64,000 nt of DNA from Caballeronia sordidicola (GTDB lineage: Bacteria; Pseudomonadota; Gammaproteobacteria; Burkholderiales; Burkholderiaceae): NCBI RefSeq assembly GCF_002220365.1, contig NZ_MTHB01000029.1, forward strand, positions 1 to 64,000. Direction: 5' to 3'. Both the position numbers and the translations under genes were made by a program. This document shows positions 46,764 to 54,337 of this stretch, in pieces (within the stretch, counting starts at the first letter, position 1; every line of letters starts with the position of its first letter). Below the pieces are notes generated by a model. That model worked only from the letters and a program-made list of their open reading frames with translations, made no database searches and was not told where the DNA came from.

Positions 46764-47492
46764 ATGACCTTCCAGACCGATCTTTTCAAAGGTAAAACCG
46801 CCGTTGTGACTGGCGGCACGCAGGGCATTGGCGCCGGCATCGCCCAATGCTTCGCGGCGCTCGGAGCACGCGTGCTCGCTGCGGGCATCGCCCCGGCCGA
46901 TGCTCAACGCGAGGCGCTAGGCCCCGAGATAGAAGTCGTCGAACTCGACGTCAGCGACGACGCGAGCGTAGCGTCGCTGATGGCGAGGGCCGACTCCATC
47001 GACATGCTAGTGAATTGCGCAGGCATGATCCGACGCGGCGATGAACTGGCTATCGACGTATTCGAACGTGTGATCGCCGTCAATCTAAGCGGGACAATGC
47101 GTGTCTGCGCCGCGGCACGCGAGCGGTTGAAGGCTAGCGAGGGATCGATCGTCAACACGGCGTCGATGCTGAGCTTTTTCGGCGGCGGTCTTGTACCCGC
47201 TTACAGCGCAAGCAAGGGTGGCGTGGTGCAATTGACCAAGTCGCTGGCCATTGCCTATGCCCCCGACAACATTCGCGTCAACGCAGTCGCGCCAGGCTGG
47301 ATAGCTACGCCGCTTACACAGGCTCTGCAGGATAGCGACGATCGTTCGCAAGCAATTCTTGATCGCACGCCAATGAAACGATGGGGCCAGCCTCACGACG
47401 TCGCGCAAGTGGTGGCGTTCCTTTGCTCGCCAGCGGCGGCGTTCATGACCGGGGCGGTAGTCCCCGTCGATGGGGGTTATTTGGTTGTGTAG
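46764..47492 (+). CDS. Short-chain dehydrogenase/reductase
   Basis: A 242-residue classical SDR. The NAD(P) site is VVTGGTQGIGAGIAQ (residues 14-28), the structural motif is LVNCAGM and the active site is NTASMLSFF with AYSASKGG (Tyr and Lys) near residue 150. IRVNAVAPGWIATPL follows. It oxidises or reduces a hydroxyl/keto group of the pathway compound; the substrate is unknown. It is tightly linked to the importer (six-base gap). Confidence 0.88.
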   Translation: MTFQTDLFKGKTAVVTGGTQGIGAGIAQCFAALGARVLAAGIAPADAQREALGPEIEVVELDVSDDASVASLMARADSIDMLVNCAGMIRRGDELAIDVFERVIAVNLSGTMRVCAAARERLKASEGSIVNTASMLSFFGGGLVPAYSASKGGVVQLTKSLAIAYAPDNIRVNAVAPGWIATPLTQALQDSDDRSQAILDRTPMKRWGQPHDVAQVVAFLCSPAAAFMTGAVVPVDGGYLVV

Positions 47493-47572
47493 GGGGGCCC
47501 AATATAATCTCCGGCGCCTCGATCACTGCTTTTCAACACCACCGGTACACCGTCAAGTTCTCTCGGGAAGCC

Positions 47573-48400
47573 ATGCCAAAACCACTTAAGTCCGCAATCG
47601 GACACTCACATGCGCAGCCCGTGCCGGACGATGCCAAGCCAACCGGCACCGCCGCGTTCTCCAAGTTCCTTGTGGTACTTCAGTGCATAGCCGACGCACC
47701 CGCGCCACCCGGCATCGCCCAGCTTACCGCTGCATCGAACTATCCAAGACCAACGGTTTACCGCATTGTCGGAGCCTTGATCGCCGAAGGCATGGTAGTC
47801 GAAACGCCGCGCGGTGGCAGTTATTCGCTAGGTCCTCGTTTGTTATCCCTGGCAAGCCGGAGCTGGGAGCGCTCCGACCTGCGCGTGGCCGCCAGCGAGG
47901 CGCTGCAGACCTTGCGCGACCTTACCCAGGAAACAGTTCATCTGGCGGTGCGCAGCGGTTCCGAAATGGTCTACATCGAAAAGCTCGAAAGTCCGCACGC
48001 CGTGCGCATGGCGTCGCGAATAGGAACACGCGTCACGCTGTATTCAAGTTCTGTCGGCAAAGCCTATTTGTCTTCGCTCAAGCGGCCGGATCGCGACGCG
48101 CTGCTTGCCAACCTGAACTTCGAGCGTTTCACGCCGAATACGATCGTTGAACGCACGGCGCTCGATGCCGAGCTCGATGCGACCCAGGCTCGCGGTTATG
48201 CGCAAGATCGCGAAGAAAACGAGGAGCAGATCTTCTGCTACGGCAGCGCGATCCTGGGAGCAAATGGCGAACCGATCGCATGCATCAGCATCAGCATTCC
48301 CCTCTATAGAAAAAGCGCGACGCCGCTGGAAACTTACATCGCGCCATTGAAGGACGCTTGCCGGGCGATCACCGAAGGGGTCGGCCCGGGATCACGCTAG
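47573..48400 (+). CDS. IclR family transcriptional regulator
   Basis: A 275-residue regulator: a winged helix at about 25-90 (FSKFLVVLQCIADAP, YPRPTVYRIVGALIAEGMV) and an IclR effector domain (about 105-270, TVHLAVRSGSEMVYIEKLES, GTRVTLYSSSVGKAYLS). It lies 80 bp after the SDR, on the same strand, and probably controls the cupin-MFS-SDR operon through the operator at 44805-44839. The frame is open from 47381 inside the SDR, but ATG 47573 fits the family. Confidence 0.88.
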   Translation: MPKPLKSAIGHSHAQPVPDDAKPTGTAAFSKFLVVLQCIADAPAPPGIAQLTAASNYPRPTVYRIVGALIAEGMVVETPRGGSYSLGPRLLSLASRSWERSDLRVAASEALQTLRDLTQETVHLAVRSGSEMVYIEKLESPHAVRMASRIGTRVTLYSSSVGKAYLSSLKRPDRDALLANLNFERFTPNTIVERTALDAELDATQARGYAQDREENEEQIFCYGSAILGANGEPIACISISIPLYRKSATPLETYIAPLKDACRAITEGVGPGSR

Positions 48401-48540
48401 GGGAACATTCATATCCGGTGCTTGGCAATAAAACCTACCTGATCAGCCGGTGCCCGCGCTTAGTGCGTCCCTCGAGAAAAGTCATTCATCAATGGACACG
48501 ATATTATCCGATCGATCCTCTCTCCCTAAACGGACATACC

Positions 48541-48846
48541 ATGATCACTTGCTACCTTCGCTACATGATCGACCCATCGAAACTCAAAGAATTCGAAGCC
48601 TATGGAAAGATGTGGATTCCATTGGTCGAGAAATTCGGTGGCCAGCATCATGGCTATTTCCTTCCGTCGGAGGGCGCGAACAATGTCGCGCTGGCGCTGT
48701 TCTCGTTTCCGAGCCTGACAACGTACGAAGGCTACCGTCAACAATCGCAGCTTGACCCGCAATGCCAGGCAGCATTCAAATATGCGGAAGAAACGCAGTG
48801 CATTGTCAGCTACGAGCGCAGCTTCTTTCGTCCCGTCTTCAGTTAA
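48541..48846 (+). CDS. NIPSNAP family protein
   Basis: A 101-residue ferredoxin-fold-like protein starting MITCYLRYMIDPSKLKEFE, with WIPLVEKFGGQHHGYFLPSEG and FSFPSLTTYEGYRQ. This is the NIPSNAP pattern; bacterial members are found in catabolic operons, sometimes as small dimeric enzymes or accessory proteins. The function is not known. It lies 140 bp after the IclR gene and may belong to the same catabolic unit. Confidence 0.83.
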   Translation: MITCYLRYMIDPSKLKEFEAYGKMWIPLVEKFGGQHHGYFLPSEGANNVALALFSFPSLTTYEGYRQQSQLDPQCQAAFKYAEETQCIVSYERSFFRPVFS

Positions 48847-48861
48847 CCGCAGACTGAAAAT

Positions 48862-48889
48862 GGAAAAAGCCGGGAGAACTTCCCGGCTT
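48862..48889 (-). terminator. Terminator of the porin gene (minus strand)
   Basis: Read on the minus strand, AGCCGGGA and TCCCGGCT form a stem followed by TTTTTCC. The hairpin lies about 90 bp after the porin stop and between convergent genes, so it may also slow plus-strand transcription from the NIPSNAP gene. Confidence 0.75.
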
Positions 48890-48978
48890 AGCAAAGCATC
48901 CTGCCAAGCACACCGCGCTAAGTCGTGGCCTTCGTGTCGCTCACGCCAAAGGCTGCATTCATTCGCTTAGCGGTTCAC

Positions 48979-50115
48979 TTAGAAGCGAGCACGCAAGCCG
49001 ATGGTTGCAGCAACCTGGCTATTGGTCGACGACGCGCTCAAGCCGTTGATGTTGGCGGTCAAGCCCGAATCACCCGTACCGTTCACGTGCTGATACACGC
49101 CTTGCAGATAAACGTCAGTACGCTTGGACAGCGCATACGCCGTCTGCAGGGTCACCTGATTGTATTTCGGGCTGACCCCATCCAGGCTCGCATTGGTGAA
49201 CGTGTAGGCACCCGACAGCGTCCACGCAGGCGTGAAGTTGTAGCGGCCGTTCACCTCATAATTGGTGAAGCGCGCGCCGCCACCTGCCAGGGCAATGCCG
49301 TTTGTCGTGCCGGAGGCCGACGCGCCAATACCCGTCAAGTCGCTCAACTGGGTCTGCGAGAACACAAAACCGACATTCGCTGCTCCGAACGCGTAGTTGA
49401 CGCCCCCGCCGTAGGTGCGTTGACGGCCCGCTGCGAACGTAGCATCGGTGTTCACCGCGCCGGAGGAGTTCAACGTGGAGCCCGCGCTGTTGAGTTGCAT
49501 GTAGCTGGCGGCGGCGGTCAAAGGACCATAGTTATATGACACGCCAAGGCTGTATGCGCGGTTGTCGGAGAACCCGCCCGCGTCGTTCGAGAAGCCATAC
49601 AGGCCACCGAACCTGAAACCGCCATAGTTGACGCTCTGGTACTTGACCGAGTTGTCGATACGAAACGAATTGTCGAGGTTGTCGTTGTCGAACGGGTGAG
49701 CGGCCTGCGTGCCGCCGAACTGTGTGCCCGTAAGCGCCAGCGGGCCGACGTAGTCAACCATTGAGTCATACTGCCGGCCGAGGGTAATTGCACCCGCCTG
49801 ATCACTCGACAAACCGACGAATGCCTGACGACCAAACTCCAGGCCGTTCTGCCCTAACTTGCCGGTGTCGATATTAAAGCCATTTTCCAAAGTGAAGATG
49901 GCCTTGAGACCGCCGCCCAAGTCTTCAGAGCCACGCAGGCCCCAACGGCTGCCGTTGACCTGGCCGCTAGTTGCCTGGACGTTCTTGCTGCCGCCCTGGT
50001 TGTTTGTGTAGGTGATGCCCGCATCAATCAGGCCATAGAGGGTCACGCTGTTCTGAGCGTGTGCCGCTCCGGCGAAGGTGCCGAAGACACCGAGAGCAAG
50101 AAGGGATTTCTTCAT
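48979..50115 (-). CDS. Outer membrane porin (Burkholderia trimeric porin type)
   Basis: A 378-residue porin with signal peptide MKKSLLALGVFGTFAGAAHA and mature start QNSVTLYGLIDAGITYTNN. It shows SRWGLRGSEDLGGGLKAIF, AFVGLSSDQAGAITLGRQYD and a C-terminal strand ending in LRARF (Phe last). It forms a diffusion channel. GGAGAA lies upstream of ATG 50115; the open frame reaches 50145. A cross-comparison with the porin at 22992 shows the same family but clearly different loops. Proximity to the cupin operon suggests, but does not prove, a shared substrate. Confidence 0.92.
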   Translation of the reverse strand: MKKSLLALGVFGTFAGAAHAQNSVTLYGLIDAGITYTNNQGGSKNVQATSGQVNGSRWGLRGSEDLGGGLKAIFTLENGFNIDTGKLGQNGLEFGRQAFVGLSSDQAGAITLGRQYDSMVDYVGPLALTGTQFGGTQAAHPFDNDNLDNSFRIDNSVKYQSVNYGGFRFGGLYGFSNDAGGFSDNRAYSLGVSYNYGPLTAAASYMQLNSAGSTLNSSGAVNTDATFAAGRQRTYGGGVNYAFGAANVGFVFSQTQLSDLTGIGASASGTTNGIALAGGGARFTNYEVNGRYNFTPAWTLSGAYTFTNASLDGVSPKYNQVTLQTAYALSKRTDVYLQGVYQHVNGTGDSGLTANINGLSASSTNSQVAATIGLRARF

Positions 50116-51329
50116 TTCAATTTCTCCGAAAATACGATTGAGCAACGCGGTCTGCCTGACCCAGTGCCAAGGGTTGCAAACACCGCGATCTCGTCAGATA
50201 AACGTGCATCGCTGCACGTACTGACCGACGTCGCCGTGCGTCGATCAGACGGGCACCATTAAACAGCAGCGTTTTGCGCGGGCTGTTGGAAGCGGACAAC
50301 AAGCATCGTTACCAAGCGTTGCACTCGGCCAAAACGGTAACGTAATAATTTGCGAAAGACAGGGTGCCTCAGTGAATGCCCAAGCCCAGCGAAGCGTTCT
50401 CTGGCAAGGCATGCGCGGGTACTCCCGTGCAATGGCCGGCGAGACGCGAGGCGTGATCAATTGTGCGACGCGTACCCAGCGGTCATGAAGGGGAACATTC
50501 TGGAACAATTTGGTGATGCATAGAACGCCGTCAGGCGGCGCTCCATGTAAGGGGAGAAAGGTCATCGCTGCGCGCGTGCGCGCTGACGTTCTTAGTGTGC
50601 AACAGCATAATCGTTCTATCGTCAAACCAAGATGAAACGTGCGCATGGGATCGTGCTAAAGACGTTGACCCCATTGCTTCGCTAGTTAAGCCAAGCCGCG
50701 CTAATTCCTCACCTAGCATTTCACTGTGTCTCTAAGCACGAACTCCGTATTCGTCACGAACGACACCTTGAACTCCTTTCTCTCATGAGAAAGAGAAGCC
50801 ACAGCATGCGGCAAACATGATCGGAGGCTTGAGCCACAAGCCTGAACGACCAGCCAACGTACCGCGCCCGTTACGGCGCCCTGCTGCTCAGCCGATGTAC
50901 CCCCTATTTCCAGTGAGAAATGCGGTAATGAAGCCGTAACGCACCGCGTCATATAGCGAGCTACTTTAGTGACTCGTCTAGCGACTTGCACGCGAGGGCA
51001 GCAACCATGATGAAACACATTCTTTCCGCACAGGTTCTTGCAGCAGTGCTGCGAGCCAGTTCAACGCCGTTATCTTCGGAAATGCTGGTTGCCATGTCAG
51101 CGGGGCGACAACGCGCAACTTTCTTTCGCGATGGTTCCACCAGCGCCGCGTCCTTGCGGCGAAGCAGCCGCCGCTAACGCCGGGGATCTCCGTTGTCCGC
51201 TTGCGGACAAGGAACAGACGTCGCCGCATTTTCGAATCCGCTCGCAATCGAACCGCAAGGTAGCTAGCCTTTCACAAGGCCGCTGCCTGTCAATTCAATA
51301 TCTTACGCAATAAATAAGGAATACATAGT
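50116..51329. other. 1.2-kb intergenic stretch without a convincing gene
   Basis: Short open frames exist on both strands but none has a ribosome site with a protein-like composition. Notable is the inverted repeat CGTTACC (50307-50313) / GGTAACG (50336-50342), about 190 bp upstream of the porin gene, which could be an operator. Confidence 0.55.
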
Positions 51330-51788
51330 ATGCCGTTAGTGAAAGGAAAGATCGATCCTCAGCGCAGTCCGGCTCATGCTGAAGGGATCGAAAGGAACGC
51401 CCTGCCCGATCCCGTGCGGGTTGCTTCCATCGAGCGCATTGAGCTTGCACCCGACGGCCAACATATGGTGGTGCATAGCGACCGGTCGACCCTGACGTTC
51501 CACTACTCGGTATTTCGCGAACTGCTCGCCGTACTTCCCGCCGCGATCATGCAGTCAGAGCGAATGCTTCAGCGAACGCCGCACATCAACTTTGCGATGG
51601 GCTGCGAAGGATGGGAGCTCGGCGCGATCGATAACGGCAAAAGCCTCGTCCTTACGTTCCGGCTGCAAGGCGGCGCCGACGTTTCCTTTTGTCTTCCCCG
51701 GGAGCAGATCCCTCCCATGGTCGACGCGCTTATATCGGCAGCACGACTGGTTCAGATTCCAGCCCACGCGAGCGGCCCGTTGCAATAA
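51330..51788 (+). CDS. Hypothetical protein upstream of the BamA-like gene
   Basis: A 152-residue soluble protein with no signal peptide. I do not recognise it. It begins with about 30 polar residues, then a beta-rich part (VASIERIELAPDGQHMVVHS, LTFHYSVFRELLAVLP) and ends with SFCLPREQIPPMVDALISAAR. AAGGAA at 51315-51320 supports the start. It is followed 146 bp later by the BamA-like gene on the same strand; a functional link is unknown. Confidence 0.65.
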   Translation: MPLVKGKIDPQRSPAHAEGIERNALPDPVRVASIERIELAPDGQHMVVHSDRSTLTFHYSVFRELLAVLPAAIMQSERMLQRTPHINFAMGCEGWELGAIDNGKSLVLTFRLQGGADVSFCLPREQIPPMVDALISAARLVQIPAHASGPLQ

Positions 51789-51934
51789 ACGGCTAATGCA
51801 ACGCAGTTCCTGAGCATCCACGAGACACACGTCCAGGCCAGGCACGGCACCGGTCACGTCCGGAACGACGCCGAAAAGCGACGCGGAAAAGCAGCGCAAC
51901 ACATTCGGGCCGATATGCTCGTCAAGTACATCCA

Positions 51935-54295
51935 ATGAAACTCAACTTCCGAACCTTCCGAACCTTCCGAACCTTCCGAACCTTCCGCACCTTAAGCACC
52001 TTAAGCACCGCTCACTCAGCCGTTGTCATCGCATTGAACGTGTTCCTTGCGCCGAGCGTCTACGCGGCGACCAGCAGTTTTGTCATCAACGACATACAGA
52101 TCGAGGGCCTGAAGCGCATCGAACCGAGCTCGGTCTTCGCCTACGTCCCGCTCAAGCGGGGCGATGTCTTCTCGGACGACAAAGCGTCAGAAACCATTCG
52201 TGCTCTCTATGCAACCGGCTTCTTCGACGACGTTCAGGTCGAGACTCAAGGTAGTGTGGTCATTGTGAAGGTACAGGAGCGCGCTGCCGTCTCGTCAATC
52301 GACTTTGCTGGCATCCACGAGTTCGACAAGGACAACCTCACCAAAGCATTGCATTCGGTCGGCCTGTCGCAAGGCAGCACTTATGACAAAGCCCTTGTCA
52401 GTAAAGCCGAACAGGAACTGAAACGCCAATACCTGACGCGCGGTTATTACGCCGCCGAGGTCACCACCACGGTCACGCCGATCGACCGCAACAGGGTATC
52501 CATCCTGTTCTCGGTAACGGAAGGTCCGAGCGCGAAAATTCGTCAGATCAACTTCATGGGCAATCAGATTGCAAGCTCGTCGACGTTGCTCGACGAAATG
52601 CAGTTGTCGACCCCTAACTGGTTCTCCTGGTACACGAAGAACGACCTCTACGCGAAGGACAAGCTAACGGGGGATCTGGAAAAGGTGCGCTCGTATTACC
52701 TGAACCGCGGCTATCTGGAGTTCAACATCGACTCCACGCAAGTATCGATCTCGCCCGACAAGAAGGACATGTACCTGACCATCACCATTCACGAGGGCGA
52801 GCCGTACACCATCTCCAGCATCAGGCTTGGCGGCAACCTGCTCGATCGCAAAGCTGAGCTGCAAAAGCTCGTGTCGGTCCGCGCGGGCGAGCGTTTCTCA
52901 GCCGAAAAATTGCAGGCAACGACCCAAGGACTGGTAGACAAGCTGGGGGAGTACGGCTACGCGTTCGCCCAGGTCAATGCGCAGCCCGAGATTGACCAGG
53001 TCCATCATACGGTCGCGTTGACGTTGCAGGTCGATCCGGGACGCCGCGTGTACGTGCGCCGCGTGAACATCGAAGGCAACACCCGGACGCGCGACGAGGT
53101 GATACGTCGTGAAATGCGTCAGATCGAAAGCTCATGGTTCGACAGTAGCCGCGTGAAGCTCTCGAAGGAACGGATTGATCGGCTGGGCTACTTTACCAAC
53201 ACCGACGTAACCACGGTGCCGATTCCGGGTACCACCGACGAGGTCGACATTAACGTCAAGGTTGAAGAAAAACCAACGGGTGCAATCACGTTAGGCGCAG
53301 GCTATGACTCAAGCGACAAGGTCGTGTTGTCCGCGGGCGTGTCGCAGGACAACGTGTTCGGCTCGGGGACCACGCTGGCTGTCAACGTCAATACAGCGCA
53401 GACCTACCGGACCTTGTCGGTGACGCAAACCGATCCCTACTTTACAATCGATGGCATCAAGCGCATTACGGACATGTATTACAGGACCACCTACCCGCTC
53501 TACAACTTCAGCGACACGAGTTTTCGAATTACATCGATTGGCGCCGATATGAAGTTCGGCATACCGTTCTCCGAATCGGACGTGGTTTATTTTGGTGCCG
53601 GATTCGAGCAGGACCGGTTCAACACGGACTCGTCAACGCCACAAAGCTACCTGGACTATGTTGCTGAGTTCGGGCGCGTGGTGAACAACGTCCCGGTGAC
53701 AGTCGGCTGGTCGCATGACGCACGCGACAGCGCGCTCATACCCAGCAAAGGCTATTTCCTCCAGGCTAACGGAGAGTTGGGAACACCGGCTGGAAATACC
53801 CAGTACTACAAATCAGATCTTCAAGCCCAGTACTATTACACGCCCTCCAGGGGTTTCATTCTCGGCCTGAATTTCCAGGCGGGTTATGGTCACGGCATAG
53901 GCGGCGATGCCTATCCGATCTTCAAGAACTACTACGGCGGAGGTATTGGCTCGGTGCGGGGCTATGAGTCCGGTTCGCTAGGGCCGCGCGACGCCACGAC
54001 CAACGACCCGATCGGCGGGTCGAAGATGGTCGTCGGCAATATAGAAATGACCTTCCCCTTGCCAGGCACGGGATACGACCGTACCTTGCGCGTGTTTACC
54101 TTTGTCGATGGCGGCAACGTCTGGGGCGACGAGGGCAACAGTGTGGGCGCCAACGGCCTGCGTTACAGCTATGGCGCCGGACTTGAATGGATTTCCCCGA
54201 TAGGGCCGCTCAAGCTGGACTTCGGTTTGCCGATCGTGCGGCACGCGGGAGACCAGTACCAGAAGTTCCAGTTTCAGATCGGCACGTCGTTTTAA
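51935..54295 (+). CDS. BamA-like outer membrane protein assembly factor (paralogue candidate)
   Basis: A 786-residue Omp85 protein. A signal peptide (about 1-46) contains repeated FRT and LST triplets before the hydrophobic part VVIALNVFLAPSVYAA. Five POTRA domains follow (about 49-450), with the first starting SSFVINDIQIEGLKRIEPS, and a 16-strand barrel (450-786) with the lid motif SVRGYESGSLGPRD near residue 680 and a last strand ending FQIGTSF. It would insert barrel proteins into the outer membrane. Housekeeping bamA lies in the rseP-bamA-skp-lpxD group in Burkholderia; none of these genes is here, so a second copy is likely. No strong ribosome site is seen before ATG 51935. The LptD-like gene starts almost at once after its stop. 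Confidence 0.85.
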   Translation: MKLNFRTFRTFRTFRTFRTLSTLSTAHSAVVIALNVFLAPSVYAATSSFVINDIQIEGLKRIEPSSVFAYVPLKRGDVFSDDKASETIRALYATGFFDDVQVETQGSVVIVKVQERAAVSSIDFAGIHEFDKDNLTKALHSVGLSQGSTYDKALVSKAEQELKRQYLTRGYYAAEVTTTVTPIDRNRVSILFSVTEGPSAKIRQINFMGNQIASSSTLLDEMQLSTPNWFSWYTKNDLYAKDKLTGDLEKVRSYYLNRGYLEFNIDSTQVSISPDKKDMYLTITIHEGEPYTISSIRLGGNLLDRKAELQKLVSVRAGERFSAEKLQATTQGLVDKLGEYGYAFAQVNAQPEIDQVHHTVALTLQVDPGRRVYVRRVNIEGNTRTRDEVIRREMRQIESSWFDSSRVKLSKERIDRLGYFTNTDVTTVPIPGTTDEVDINVKVEEKPTGAITLGAGYDSSDKVVLSAGVSQDNVFGSGTTLAVNVNTAQTYRTLSVTQTDPYFTIDGIKRITDMYYRTTYPLYNFSDTSFRITSIGADMKFGIPFSESDVVYFGAGFEQDRFNTDSSTPQSYLDYVAEFGRVVNNVPVTVGWSHDARDSALIPSKGYFLQANGELGTPAGNTQYYKSDLQAQYYYTPSRGFILGLNFQAGYGHGIGGDAYPIFKNYYGGGIGSVRGYESGSLGPRDATTNDPIGGSKMVVGNIEMTFPLPGTGYDRTLRVFTFVDGGNVWGDEGNSVGANGLRYSYGAGLEWISPIGPLKLDFGLPIVRHAGDQYQKFQFQIGTSF
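51947..52009 (+). repeat. 9-bp tandem repeat in the signal peptide of the BamA-like gene
   Basis: TTCCGAACC occurs four times in a row at 51947-51982, followed by TTCCGCACC (51983-51991) and two TTAAGCACC (51992-52009). The array encodes five FRT and two LST triplets in the N-region of the signal peptide. Exact copies and a period of nine suggest recent slippage that leaves the frame intact. Confidence 0.92.
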
Positions 54296-54337
54296 CCCGT
54301 GCGGTCAGCAGATACGCTCATCCGGTTCACGCCGCGC

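Noticed and set aside
50245..50646. 133-codon minus-strand frame upstream of the porin
   Set aside because: Cys/Arg-rich, no ribosome site and it overlaps the likely porin promoter region.
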